Origin: Diphasiastrum complanatum
Lineage: Eukaryota; Streptophyta; Lycopodiopsida; Lycopodiales; Lycopodiaceae
Length of the DNA: 64,000 bases
Direction: 5' to 3'
Assembly (NCBI GenBank): GCA_029204225.1
Contig: CM055107.1
Span: 509,942 to 573,941, forward strand
In this document: positions 50,120-55,803 of the stretch, in pieces
How the letters are laid out: each line of letters opens with the position of its first letter
Numbering within the stretch: the stretch's first letter is position 1
Program-made: the position numbers and the translations under genes
The notes under the pieces: model-generated
The model's input: only the letters and a program-made list of their open reading frames with translations
Database searches by the model: none
Told to the model about the DNA's origin: nothing

Positions 50120-53100
50120 ACTGTCAGCTTGCAACATATTCAAGGTGTAAATTTGGCAGCCTCATGGTAAAAATAAAAAAGTTTGGCTTGACTGTGCTTG
50201 TGCTGTTTTTGAAAAGTACCTGTTATAGGATCTATGGGTTATTGGACAATGAACCATCTTGCAGGCCTCCTACAACGAAACTCGTCTCACTGAGTTCTCC
50301 TTGAGGAAGCTCACAGACTGCCATGTGCCAGAGTCTACAGTAGATTCATATAGGTGATTCGCAAAGAAAGTTTATCTGAAATAGATGCAACATGCAAAGA
50401 ACAGAAACTTGGTGGTATCAATAATTAACATCATAATTGCATAGAATCTGAATAGACATTGGTGGTACATTGAGATGCCAATCACAAGATGAAGCCTGGA
50501 ACTACAGCTTTGCATAAGCTTTTGTATTGTTGTTTACATCTGAACCTATAAGGTTGCATGCTTATTAGGTGGAGAAGATCCAATATCCACAACTATAAAA
50601 TGGTCTCGAAGATGTCTCATCCCCACAAGTTACATATTTTCGCACTTTGCATCTTGTAATTTCAAGGTTTGTATCTTGTACTTTAAATGTTTTACCTAAC
50701 TTAACAACTTATTGCTCCCCTTAATTACTAGCTAACATTCTACTTTAATGCTTTGGGAGTCTAAAGGTACTCTCCTTACATTTGCTAGTTTTGAAGGTTC
50801 TTTTTAGGCCCGCCAACTCATTGTACATTGTCTACTAATGATTGTCTCTGCCTTATGGTAGTTGTGCACCAAATCATAGTACATGATACTTGCCATGCGT
50901 TTGTGTGAGTAACTTGCAGCTACTCTTGGGCATTGACCAAGTGAGTAGGAATGTCATAGTATTTGGTCCTTGCTATGCCTGATGGAGTTGAAGATTCGAA
51001 TCCTAGACATTACATTGATATATAAAAAGAAAAGTGAAAGGGCTTTTACTAACTTTATAGGATGGGATATGTATGATAAAAAGGCTGCTGATTGTATTGG
51101 TCTAGGCTTGGCTGATCTGCAAATACATCATTTAGATCTCACCAAAACGCTGAAGGAAACCTAGGAGATTTGCAAATATATTTGGTGCCAACGCTAGGAA
51201 TGCTGAAATTTTATCACAACAACAATTTTTTAGTCTCAAGATCAACAGTGTGAATTCTTAGTTGACATGAAATGCATGATCACTCGTGGGAATCAATGCA
51301 AGAGTACCGAAAGATTCAAACCCTTGAAAGCATGATTGCTGCTTTACTTGAAGAGAATGATCATGACTATTTGAGGATTCCAGAAAGTCGTACGTGTGCT
51401 GACATGGACCATACAGTTTTGAGCAGCCAATGAAGCAAGTGCAAGAGAGAAGACTTGTCACTAGCTTGGAACTTGTAAGTTTGTTTGTAAACTTTTTGTT
51501 AATCATGGATGGTTGATCAAGGGGGGAGGTTGGAGTTATGATCTTCAAATGTAATAATGTATATCAACATTCATATCCATAATGGTGCTACAAATCAAAG
51601 TTTTTAGCTATTATTGTGTTGTTATCAACCATATCTACCATCACTATTTGAATGTACTTGACAGTGTACTATGATTGAATAATTACAAATAGGTCCATGT
51701 GCCTTAGGTATTGTATTTTAAGGAGATTTGGTCTCTTTTTAGGTTTAAAACATAGATGCCCAGAAACACGTTTCTCGGAGGACGCGTTTCTAAACCCAGA
51801 ATCGTTAAATTTTTTTTTCTGGAAAAATAGCTTATGGCTGAAATTCTTTTAGGGGATCAATGGTCAAACCAGTGTTTTGCCTCTCAGAAGTGCAGTAGAT
51901 GGGGCACAAACAGATTTTATTCTCAATAGCTATTTGGTTGTTATTTGCTCTGGTTTTCAATAAATGCTCAGGGGGTTTGGGGGGCGGTAGCCCCCCGGTG
52001 GGGGGTTTGGGACCATCTGTGATCGTAACAAACAGGCTATAGGTTAGTTTTGAATTTTTATCCTTGACAAAACCCAACATGGATTAATGCACCTGAACTG
52101 GACCATCCTGCACCCGAAACAATCGGCAAACTACACAGTAATTATGCTCTTAATTAGAGCTTTCATCTGATACCCATATTGCCCAAAAAAAAACCCAAAA
52201 AAAAAAAAAAAAAAAACGTTCTGAAATTTTTTTGAAATTTTCAGAAACGCGTTTCTGAACTGCGTTCCTGATTGCGATTCTGAAACGCGTTTCAGAAACG
52301 CTGGGCATCTATGGTTTAAAAGGACTTTGTTTGTGTCGATTAAGTATGAGGAGACACCATTGAACCTCAACTCTCTCACTTTGGTTCATCTCTCTCATTA
52401 TGCAATAGTAGAGCTTATGGTTTTCTCTCTTTGTAGTATGTTGATTCTTCTACAATGTGACTGTTTATGACAATGATGATAAGTAGAAAGATTTACACCC
52501 GAAGTTATTATACTAACTGGAGTCTAGGGAAGTTCCTTGACTTGGGAGGAGACTTTGGCTAAATTCTGTTGGGACATTCTTTTAGGGTATTTTGGTAACA
52601 ATTTGTGATCCCCTACGAGGTTAGACAATGGTTAATGTTTCAAAGAGGAGGAAGGGATAGTGAAGTTTGAGAAATGATGTTGTGTTGTGGTAAAGTAGGA
52701 ATAGTAGGCTGAATGTTTTCAGCAGACTGAGGAAGGGTCAATCCTCCCTGGTTAAAATGGAGCAGCTATGTTTTAGGACATATATGAGATGTACCAATCA
52801 AGTGTCACCTCTTCGAATCTTTGGTTGCTCCCACAATTATGTACGCAGTGGATGCATGGTGCATAGGTATTCCGGAATCTTATTGGATTCACCTCTCACA
52901 TCTACAAGTGTCTATGCTATTGCATATGATACATGGAAAGCCATCAGCTGCACACCAAATTATCTTGGCCAAGTTTGCTATGGCTCCCATTCCGATGGAT
53001 TTGGTGAGACTGAGGTGGGTACAAGCAAATATCCTTGTTCAGCATTGCAGCATCCAGAGAGATTTATGACAAGGGACATCATACATTCCAGTATTCTCAG

Positions 53101-55803
53101 GCCACATGTCTACTGGGCTCAATTGACATTTCCATTATACATGCCCAGAGGGGACTCATTCCTCTATCCTGACAATTTTTCTATAGATGAGTAAGTTTCT
53201 TTGAGTTCTGCTTCGACATCTATATATCAGAAAGATTAGTCAAGTTTTGCACCACTCACGAAAAAGTTGTAGTGGTTTAGATGAGATGTTTGGTTGTTAT
53301 GTGGTAGATCAGATCAGTATATTTCTTTAGATTCTACTTTGACATCTACAATTGAGATATTCACAGAGGAGACACAAGTATAGGTATCTATAGATGAGTC
53401 CTCGCAGATGAGACAGAAGAACATGTATCTACATATGTATCTTATTTGGAGCCATCTGGTCGATCCCAATCTCTGGCTTTACTATCTTTCGAGATGTTAC
53501 ATCTTCTCTTTCATCTTCTTGTTTGTCCATCATTTTTCTCTCTACCTTACATTCACAAATCTACTTTTGATACACTTGCCATTGTTCATACTCCATACAT
53601 TCTTTGTATTTACCTTTTGTTGACATACCTTTTGGTGATACATGCCACCTCAGACTACCTGTGTTTGTCAATGCTTACCTTCTTCTTTAGCGTTTGAAGG
53701 CAAAGAACTCTGTTTTGTGCTTATTATATGTCAATCTCACACCTCATCGACTGCTTCAGCCACAATTTCAATTTCATTTCTTGTGTTAATTTCTCCAGTT
53801 GAGGTTTCCTCCTCGTTGACGTATGTTCTATATATTCTCTCATCATTATCTGCTCCTATGATGGTCGTTCTGGTGTAGATGTTGCAACTTCCACATGATG
53901 GCTCTATTTGAAGCTCTCCTTTTACTTTTAATCTCAACTACTATGGATCCTTCCACAATTCTATAGAGTTTCTAGAAACTCGCATGTATTGAATGTTATT
54001 TCAACATATAGAACCGTTTACTCATGTTTTGGTCTTCACAGCCCTATTGGTATATATTGAGCTGAATGTTATATCTAAATGGTAATCACGGTTTAAAAGG
54101 CTGGCTTGGGCTATTACTTGGCATCCATGGTCCATACTTCGCAAATTTGAGCTAGTTCATTTATGCTACTGCTTGGTACACTTGTCTATCATGCTGGCTC
54201 GAAATGTATTTGTATTGTGCCATTTTTTGCAATCATGGGACATTGTTTCTATAAGACCGGCATGGTATCTTGTCTGAGGCAGCAAACTTCTTTTCACACT
54301 TTATAGTTTTGCTCTTCGTATTCATGTTTTTATTGTGCATGTTTGGTTTATCAGACTGGCATGGTAATTATTGGTTTGCATCGAAGTACTTATCTGATAT
54401 TGTAGTCATCTGGTTCATATTGATGTCTTTGGCATTCTTGGGCCGTTCATGTATTGCAATTAGTCAGCGACGCATGTATTCAAAATTGTTCTAGTTTTCT
54501 CGCTAATCTTGCAACATGTATATTTTTGAGGTTTCTTCTTTGCTATATTCATTTTGCCATATTGTCTGAATGTCAGGCTTCTTTGGTATGTGCATTTTGC
54601 CATATTCTTTATGTAGCAGCTGCAATACTTTCTATATACTGACACTGTTGAGGGGGGAGGGACATTGGCGTATTATTGGCGCCATCTTTGCCTCTTGGGC
54701 CCTTTTGTTATTTTTGACATTCGACCATATGGTTTTGGCACTAGGACCGTTCAATTATTATTATTGGTATCGATCAAGAGAATTGTCAATGATAGGAGTG
54801 TTGTTGAGCCCAAACCCCTGACTTGTAAGCCCTACCTCTAGTACGGGCCTCTATGACTTAAATAGGCCTAAGGCCTCGTCATTGATTGTTGGTTGTTGAG
54901 AGACTAGTTACTAGTATAAGAGCAGACCAGATCATTTTGGCAGGACACTAGCTTTCATTCAACTTGTTCCTATTAGAATTCTCATGAAGGTTGTCATTAC
55001 GCTGTTGTCTTCTCATATTGATTGTTGTACATCTGCATTATTCTCTCTATAATTTGTGTAGATGTTCTGGTCAAAATTGAATACGAACACCATTTTGGTG
55101 CTTGTTTTCATGTAAATTTCAATGCCTTTTTGCAAGTTGTGTGATAGTGGTAGAATCTTGAGAAATGATAATATTATTTTGGATTATAAGGTGTCCTAAA
55201 CAATGATTTATCAATTGATTTTGTAAAGTAATGCTTTGTTTCAAGTTCTGAGGTGGTGGTAGAATCATGAATCATCATAACAATATTTTGAATTGTAATG
55301 TGTCATGAAGAAGCGTTTTTGGTGCCATTGGACTTGCAGAAATTCAATAGTTGCAGGGGCTAATAGCTTGACATTGGGAAGGACTTGGCTATAAGTTCTG
55401 TATCTAAAAGGACTGAATCAGTCTATCTGCGATACACTAAAGATAGAATAACTGCACCTAACACCAAGGAAGAAGCACATAGCTTGATGCAGATGATTTT
55501 ATTAACCTGGTTGCAGGGAGTCATTTTATTTTCAGTACTGACCCCGTTGGTCTTGCTGCCTTTCTAACTGCTTTCTGCAGGATAACTCATCCAGGAATTG
55601 GTCTTCCAGAGAGTCTTGTGCAAGAAATGTATGAGCCGGAGTTATGGAGCACACAGGAAGGCTTAGGATTAGGAATGTGTCGAAAGCTTGTCAAACTTAT
55701 GAATGGGGATGTGCAATATGTTAGAGAATCTGGAAAAAGTTACTTTCTTATCAACTTTGAGCTTCCTTTGGTACATTGCGAAGATGCAGGACCTTCAAGA
55801 TGA
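14184..55803 (+). CDS. PHY: Phytochrome photoreceptor, whole gene (4 exons joined)
   Basis: Red/far-red light receptor; it covalently binds a linear tetrapyrrole and signals between cytosol and nucleus. Exons 14184-16275, 16448-17264, 49649-49942 and 55581-55803 join to 3,426 nt (1,141 residues plus TGA) with no internal stop; family members are usually about 1,120-1,140. Order: N-terminal extension (about 1-70), PAS (about 71-190), GAF (about 215-400) with DIP motif D287-P289 and bilin-binding Cys337 in APHGCH, PHY (about 410-595) with tongue motif PRSSF at 561-565, PAS repeats (about 625-745 and 757-880), histidine-kinase-related domain (about 895-1136). The H-box reads QEITNPL, without the phosphoacceptor His, as in plant phytochromes; the GLGLG box starts at 1095. 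All introns are GT-AG. The N-terminal [12 protein letters not shown] stretch and linker sequence favour the PHYA/PHYN/PHYO side over PHYB/PHYP; the clade call is inference. Confidence 0.96.
14772..14798 (+). repeat. In-frame (TCT)n microsatellite encoding poly-Ser
   Basis: Eight TCT plus TCA encode Ser197-205 of the phytochrome, in the variable linker between PAS and GAF. Length changes by whole units would keep the frame. Confidence 0.9.
16276..16447 (+). other. Phytochrome intron 1 (172 bp)
   Basis: Begins GTGAGT and ends TTGCAG. Removing it joins LALQ to [14 protein letters not shown] across a split Gly codon. This is the conserved position of the first coding intron in plant phytochromes. 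It has normal length, unlike the two following introns. Confidence 0.95.
16448..17264 (+). CDS. PHY: Phytochrome exon 2 (PAS repeats and start of kinase-related domain)
   Basis: 817 nt encoding residues 698-969 and the first two bases of codon 970. It contains the end of PAS-A, all of PAS-B (around [19 protein letters not shown]) and the dimerisation/H-box region with QEITNPL at 916-922. It ends in the hallmark DLESIEDG. The acceptor is TTGCAG at 16447; the donor is GG/GTAAGT at 17264/17265. The expected histidine of a bacterial kinase H-box is absent, as known for plant phytochromes. No frame damage. Confidence 0.96.
17352..17936 (+). mobile_element. LTR (about 585 bp), first insertion in intron 2
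   Basis: Begins TG at about 17352 and ends ...CATGACA at 17936, 87 bp after the exon 2 donor. Contains CTATAAATAG (about 17590) as a TATA box. The right end is followed by TGGTATTAGAGC (17941-17952), close to the tRNA-iMet primer site TGGTATCAGAGC. So this is a 5' LTR in gene orientation; no matching 3' LTR was found. The left border is a best guess. Confidence 0.6.
17941..17952 (+). promoter_or_regulatory. Primer-binding site (tRNA-iMet type)
   Basis: TGGTATTAGAGC lies 5 bp after the LTR end and differs by one base from the common plant retrotransposon primer site. Confidence 0.6.
17953..18530 (+). other. Leader-like non-coding DNA of the LTR element
   Basis: T-rich sequence after the primer site, without coding capacity; resembles a retrotransposon leader. 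Confidence 0.4.
18533..18584. repeat. Telomere-like repeat, 26 bp x 2
   Basis: Two perfect units (18533-18558, 18559-18584), each containing CCCTAACCCTAA, the plant telomere motif, plus CTACCATTTAAAAG. A short interstitial telomere-like block, far too short for a telomere. Confidence 0.7.
18674..19198 (-). CDS. Hypothetical membrane protein, antisense in phytochrome intron 2
   Basis: Intact 174-codon minus-strand frame from ATG at 19196-19198. About residues 27-51 form one strong hydrophobic segment ([20 protein letters not shown]), flanked by a basic/polar N-terminus and a long polar C-terminal part, so a single-pass membrane protein is plausible. The stop overlaps GCGAG/GTAGGG, which could be a splice donor, so the frame may be only a first exon. 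Divergent from the LINE on the + strand. No family recognised. It could be a nested host gene, a captured gene fragment, or chance; codon use looks ordinary, unlike the repeat-derived frames nearby. Confidence 0.4.
   Translation of the reverse strand: MEDSITLRINRLQASLELSRNLMMKLLTGVVFACVFLDCLLFVIVCLGAVFHQIPGVNSRMVGIATDKASIRSDNDWFVSAVVHQETSIVARGDSAEKKNIVSGSGLKIFASTENAYILEDSCAKSSLLIRSNKLESPLDSLLDLEMIVIEDGTRGLEAMVHSMLDDIRERGAR
19234..19246. repeat. Poly-C run
   Basis: 13 consecutive C between the antisense ORF and the LINE remnant. Confidence 0.9.
19453..19523. repeat. (CT)n microsatellite, 71 bp
   Basis: Uninterrupted CT run in the LINE leader just before ATG 19527. Confidence 0.96.
19527..20434 (+). 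pseudogene. LINE ORF1-like protein, frameshifted
   Basis: From ATG 19527 a Pro/Ser-rich frame ends near 19709. A second frame (19874-20434) continues Ser-rich, then forms a coiled coil (about [20 protein letters not shown] and [13 protein letters not shown]). Low-complexity N-terminus plus coiled coil fits LINE ORF1. It ends at a local duplication of ATATTGGCTTGGATAG (about 20405 and 20448). Confidence 0.5.
20457..21287 (+). pseudogene. LINE endonuclease fragment (EEP family)
   Basis: [11 protein letters not shown], then [11 protein letters not shown] (catalytic GDFN), VVDYLMGSP and [11 protein letters not shown] (catalytic SDH) are the ordered motifs of APE-like LINE endonucleases. The N-terminal catalytic motifs (N and E) are absent. 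After 21287 the next frame holds a short linker ending [10 protein letters not shown], where LINE sequence stops. Confidence 0.7.
21541..21889 (-). mobile_element. LTR, inverted partner of 27676 LTR
   Basis: The reverse complement aligns along its length with 27676-28024. It starts TGTTATGGCCATATTCGG and contains CTCTATATAAGGAGG (TATA region) and the last shared CTTGCTTCAC. A few percent differences by eye. It abuts the LINE at 21540 without an intervening target site. Confidence 0.7.
21890..22477 (-). pseudogene. Mosaic Ty3 pol fragment (integrase joined to protease-like piece)
   Basis: The minus-strand frame 22341-21826 begins in the integrase core ([20 protein letters not shown], then FMLMYGFQP), nearly identical to element C at about 42.1-42.4 kb. 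It breaks near 22020 into [17 protein letters not shown], a retropepsin-type ending that should lie far upstream in pol, then runs into the LTR. The order is scrambled, so this is a rearranged or recombined copy. 22355-22477 is degenerate. Confidence 0.65.
22478..27675. other. Long AT-rich stretch without recognisable coding
   Basis: About 5.2 kb between two inverted LTRs. No gag/pol motif found; ORFs are short and featureless. The final bases AAGGAGGGAAGAA before 27676 form a polypurine tract, so this is the internal region of a retroelement lacking pol (LARD-like) or one decayed beyond recognition. Confidence 0.45.
27676..28026 (+). mobile_element. LTR with upstream polypurine tract
   Basis: TGTTATGGCCATATTCGG follows the purine tract AAGGAGGGAAGAA. 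Contains TATA-like CTATATAAGG (about 27948). Shared with the inverted copy at 21541-21889 up to CTTGCTTCAC; the right end is uncertain. Confidence 0.65.
28027..30748. repeat. Degenerate repeat region (about 28490-29940) and unassigned DNA
   Basis: Motifs such as GGCATTCCTGGTTATTACGT and ATATCGCTTGG recur in diverged form at about 28600, 28683, 28832, 28915, 29555 and 29900, spacing 80-700 bp. The 326-codon + frame at 28960-29940 is hydrophobic and very rich in Leu/Phe; I judge it a by-product of the repeats. On the minus strand two copies read SETKxYGxTRN. 29941-30748 holds no gene. Confidence 0.5.
30749..31375 (+). pseudogene. Element A gag zinc knuckle and protease
   Basis: Zinc knuckle [14 protein letters not shown] has the CX2CX4HX4C spacing. 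About 80 codons later [20 protein letters not shown] is the retropepsin active-site region (D-x-G-S/T-H-N-F). The upstream gag domain is absent; the ATG at 30749 is internal to the ancestral gag. Frame ends at 31373-31375. Confidence 0.75.
31640..32500 (+). pseudogene. Element A reverse transcriptase, degenerate
   Basis: Across frames: LREEYSDIF, the [13 protein letters not shown] region, [15 protein letters not shown], a FLDD catalytic box near 32180 and [18 protein letters not shown] (32310-32370). At least ten stops or frame changes. No function possible. Confidence 0.75.
32590..32800 (+). pseudogene. Element A RNase H start, truncated
   Basis: [18 protein letters not shown] matches the start of Ty3 RNase H; the rest is deleted and the sequence passes to the integrase zinc region by 32834. 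Confidence 0.6.
32878..33629 (+). pseudogene. Element A integrase
   Basis: Zinc-binding [20 protein letters not shown], then [13 protein letters not shown] (first Asp) and SDRDSKFTG (second Asp). About 40 codons between RLTKK and SDRDSK are missing, compared with element B at 40.6 kb. The catalytic Glu position reads GQTKRVN instead of GQTERVN, so Glu is replaced by Lys. Two frames meet at 33105-33127. Confidence 0.75.
33750..33985 (+). pseudogene. Element A chromodomain-like C-terminus
   Basis: With a frameshift the region reads [18 protein letters not shown], matching the aromatic/acidic core of a chromodomain, followed by LRFLGFLP as in element B. Chromodomains help direct integration to marked chromatin (family knowledge). 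Confidence 0.6.
34010..34312 (+). mobile_element. 3' LTR of chromovirus A (truncated)
   Basis: Begins TGTTATATACTGTAACGG, contains CTATATAGTGG (TATA region) and three CACGTG boxes (34096, 34119, 34233). Similarity to the element B LTR stops at 34312; a further 39-bp piece of the same family sits at 34603-34641. Confidence 0.8.
34313..34602 (-). mobile_element. Small copia integrase fragment
   Basis: The minus strand of 34313-34380 reads [18 protein letters not shown], a copia integrase stretch. It lies between two pieces of the chromovirus LTR, so it replaced or was inserted into that LTR. Confidence 0.5.
34642..36512 (-). mobile_element. Ty1/copia fragment between chromoviruses A and B
   Basis: Minus-strand order: protease ([12 protein letters not shown], with DSG changed to DSE), GAG-pre-integrase (36218-35817, [14 protein letters not shown]), integrase (35807-35526, first Asp in LIHNDICGP; the SDNGGE motif reads SHRRGE), LRVFG-type region (35277-35020) and start of RT (34830-34573, [13 protein letters not shown] and [15 protein letters not shown]). 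No LTRs seen, the 3' half of pol is absent, and there are several stops. Truncated on both sides. Confidence 0.8.
36513..36741 (+). pseudogene. Chromovirus B, left part (integrase zinc-binding domain)
   Basis: Reads [34 protein letters not shown] and [13 protein letters not shown], the H2C2 zinc-binding segment of Ty3 integrase. It is interrupted at 36741 by element D and resumes at 40489. B starts abruptly at the copia junction, so gag to RNase H are missing. Confidence 0.8.
36742..37421 (+). mobile_element. 5' LTR of element D (680 bp)
   Basis: TGTTACAGC...GTCTGACA. TATA-like TATAATATAAATAAAG near 36850. Includes a 75-bp tandem duplication (36968-37042, 37043-37117) with GACACGTGTC. Confidence 0.85.
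36968..37117. repeat. 75-bp tandem duplication in the D LTR
   Basis: Both units start GTTGAC and share GGGACACTTGGTCCAATG and GAGTGACACATGT. Confidence 0.85.
37424..37435 (+). promoter_or_regulatory. Primer-binding site of element D
   Basis: TGGTATCAGAGC, two bases after the LTR end; complementary to initiator Met tRNA. Confidence 0.85.
37886..38080 (+). pseudogene. Element D gag start
   Basis: Begins [18 protein letters not shown] with a short helical stretch. It breaks after 64 codons, and no zinc knuckle remains intact (a GYLGQHR-like piece follows in other frames near 38200). Confidence 0.45.
38329..38799 (+). pseudogene. Element D protease
   Basis: [20 protein letters not shown] carries the D-T-G retropepsin active site; [11 protein letters not shown] matches the end of the protease fold. 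The frame is open for 156 codons but is separated from gag and RT by stops. Confidence 0.7.
38953..39640 (+). pseudogene. Element D reverse transcriptase, degenerate
   Basis: [17 protein letters not shown], then [20 protein letters not shown] and [17 protein letters not shown] show RT motifs. A stop at 39232-39234 and frame changes follow; the catalytic YxDD box is only traceable as FVDD near 39433 in another frame. Confidence 0.75.
39837..40195 (+). pseudogene. Element D RNase H
   Basis: [20 protein letters not shown], then [27 protein letters not shown] and CVADALSRR: a nearly complete Ty3 RNase H with one stop at 40115-40117. Catalytic ETDAS is changed to ETNAS, losing an Asp. Confidence 0.75.
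40424..40488 (+). mobile_element. 3' LTR remnant of element D
   Basis: ACCATGTTTCAT and TACATGCA...GGGGTTGACA match 37310-37360 plus the LTR terminus. Most of the LTR and an internal piece of about 59 bp are deleted. Confidence 0.75.
40489..41328 (+). pseudogene. Chromovirus B integrase, continued
   Basis: Continues the zinc domain ([20 protein letters not shown]), then [30 protein letters not shown] and [14 protein letters not shown] (catalytic Glu kept), followed by [21 protein letters not shown] stop lies at 40894-40896 and there are small deletions. It covers the part missing in element A, showing A's internal deletion. Interrupted at 41328 by element C. Confidence 0.8.
41329..41673 (-). 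mobile_element. 3' LTR of element C
   Basis: TG...CA ends. Contains CCACGTGG (CACGTG at 41460-41465) and a following TGACGTGG. The adjacent polypurine tract, AAGGGGGAGGGAG on the minus strand, marks the 3' side. Confidence 0.9.
41685..42700 (-). pseudogene. Element C integrase core, C-terminus and chromodomain
   Basis: Frames joined by two or three shifts: [30 protein letters not shown] (second Asp), [10 protein letters not shown] (catalytic Glu), [12 protein letters not shown]; then the GPY-like segment [14 protein letters not shown] and [15 protein letters not shown]; and at 41879-41685 a chromodomain ([16 protein letters not shown]). Catalytic residues D, D, E are all present, but the frame is broken, so no intact integrase. 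Confidence 0.8.
42703..44080 (-). pseudogene. Element C RT tail, RNase H and integrase N-terminus
   Basis: Sequence resumes at [19 protein letters not shown], past the catalytic YxDD box, so the RT palm is deleted. After two stops (near 44030 and 43863) the frame from 43695 is open for 330 codons: RNase H ([49 protein letters not shown]), an acidic spacer, H2C2 zinc domain ([31 protein letters not shown]) and the first integrase Asp (SMDFIVGLP). A frameshift follows at GGN. Confidence 0.85.
44085..45620 (-). CDS. Element C gag-protease polyprotein (511 codons)
   Basis: Open from [12 protein letters not shown] to a stop just after the RT deletion. Acidic N-terminus with a coiled-coil-like stretch; retrotransposon gag domain (about residues 120-270, including [10 protein letters not shown] and [12 protein letters not shown]); a Lys-rich region; zinc knuckle near residue 348; and protease active site [19 protein letters not shown] near 437. 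The knuckle reads [12 protein letters not shown]: the second Cys of CX2CX4HX4C is missing, probably by a small deletion, so RNA binding is likely impaired. The last codons (RTKRGRSI) are frame-shifted sequence at the deletion junction. Confidence 0.85.
   Translation of the reverse strand: MTTPQGPDQPQERGFDELQTEALAYRKGKEPMEVEEQEQEQFAEELDELVTKEQFFQLVTEVDELKLALANFKSSVDDSFADLKSLILSSTKGSLPSTSQLSPSPLPSVSGETLRSHPSVFKDLKPPTFNGEEKDRNADILQTFLSKWKNIHALKQTPDHLQAIEASLSLGPMAYKWWLNLQETGQTPRSWKAFERAFLREFLPENELDRAWEAWERTVMDKSLIQYISQYREAILKIKNMDDYQKFRGFVRGLKDEYKVEVQRNSPTTLEQALRYAQIYDDSVGRKKARQQPLSEQPSQKDFQFKRKFLKRKKEDKFKSEAPQKRPSLIQPLKPDDFEKAKQERLCFVGKGHTVRQCPKGPFTKKDKKDKKQVHLVQTVCFPSDSAASEIKVYHEDHEHCCQLTSAMLARPFSFGPHDLVCMHGKVGNQSVRVMVDDGATHNFINHTLVKKLKLPEVPSQHRYIVSLAKGEDKKIWETMVSKLNLGIQGYQDEINFQIMHLDRTKRGRSI
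46376..46389 (-). promoter_or_regulatory. Primer-binding site of element C
   Basis: The minus strand reads TGGTATCAGAGCCA, one base inside the 5' LTR; complement of tRNA-iMet. Confidence 0.9.
46391..46747 (-). mobile_element. 5' LTR of element C
   Basis: Matches the 3' LTR with one 13-bp extra segment (ACCCAACTGGGGG-like, near 46556). CACGTG at 46522-46527. Confidence 0.9.
46748..47044 (+). pseudogene. Chromovirus B C-terminus with chromodomain-like segment
   Basis: Continues B after element [15 protein letters not shown]-type region, then [17 protein letters not shown] and LRFLGFLP, stop, polypurine tract ATGGGGGAGGGAG up to 47044. Open from 46770 to 47018. Confidence 0.75.
47045..47500 (+). 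mobile_element. 3' LTR of chromovirus B
   Basis: Starts TGTTATGTACCATAACGG; matches the A LTR through 47349 and again at 47469-47508. TATA region CTATATAGTGG, CACGTG at 47154-47159. The right border was not located. Confidence 0.75.
47510..49648. other. Rest of intron 2, no gene recognised
   Basis: Contains a poly-T run (about 47739-47757) and short frames (48036-48281, 48735-49010) without family signal. It ends in a pyrimidine-rich tract and the exon 3 acceptor. Confidence 0.5.
49649..49942 (+). CDS. PHY: Phytochrome exon 3 (kinase-related domain)
   Basis: 294 nt encoding most of residues 970-1068. Begins [11 protein letters not shown] and includes [22 protein letters not shown], the ATPase-like N-box region. 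The acceptor is GCAG at 49648. The donor is AG/GTGCAG at 49942/49943, within a split Arg codon (LEIR). Reading past the donor gives a false tail, so the open frame ending near 49979 is not the true exon end. Phases match exons 2 and 4 exactly. Confidence 0.94.
50060..50116. repeat. (CT)n microsatellite, 57 bp
   Basis: Uninterrupted CT run about 120 bp into intron 3. Confidence 0.95.
50117..51742. other. Intron 3 DNA, nothing recognised
   Basis: No coding or repeat signature seen; short frames only. Confidence 0.5.
51751..52313. mobile_element. hAT-like MITE, 563 bp, with 13-bp TIRs and 8-bp TSD
   Basis: Ends are perfect inverted repeats CATAGATGCCCAG (51751-51763) and CTGGGCATCTATG (52301-52313), flanked by the 8-bp direct repeat GTTTAAAA (51743-51750, 52314-52321). 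An 8-bp duplication plus TIRs of form CAxAG are hallmarks of the hAT superfamily (established knowledge). Near both ends GC-rich palindromic motifs recur (AAACGCGTTTC and variants), like subterminal transposase-binding repeats. No transposase ORF, so non-autonomous. Confidence 0.85.
52322..54650. other. Intron 3 DNA with weak repeats, no gene
   Basis: An open frame at 52757-53194 shows no known domain. 54090-54380 has recurring TGGCTTGGG/TTGGCATCC-type motifs resembling the degenerate repeats at 28.5-29.9 kb. Confidence 0.4.
54651..54990 (+). mobile_element. Possible polypurine tract and LTR
   Basis: AGGGGGGAGGG at 54651-54661 is a typical polypurine tract; the following 300 bp have LTR-like composition. 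No partner LTR or target duplication found, so tentative. Confidence 0.35.
54991..55580. other. End of intron 3
   Basis: T-rich intron sequence running to CTTTCTGCAG before exon 4. A short repeated phrase (AATGATAATATTATTTTGGA-like, 55165 and 55270) is present. Confidence 0.5.
55581..55803 (+). CDS. PHY: Phytochrome exon 4 (C-terminus)
   Basis: 223 nt. Starts [18 protein letters not shown] and contains the glycine box [21 protein letters not shown] (about 1094-1114), then [15 protein letters not shown] and TGA at 55801-55803. The first ATG in the exon (55627) is internal, so the frame must be read from the splice acceptor at 55580. The length and end fit the family. Confidence 0.95.

Larger units (their letters stand above)
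49943..55580 (+). other. Phytochrome intron 3, about 5.6 kb
   Basis: Starts GTGCAG and ends TTTCTGCAG; joining restores [14 protein letters not shown]. Contains a (CT)n microsatellite, a hAT-like MITE, a possible LTR with polypurine tract, and otherwise unidentified AT-rich DNA. Confidence 0.92.
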
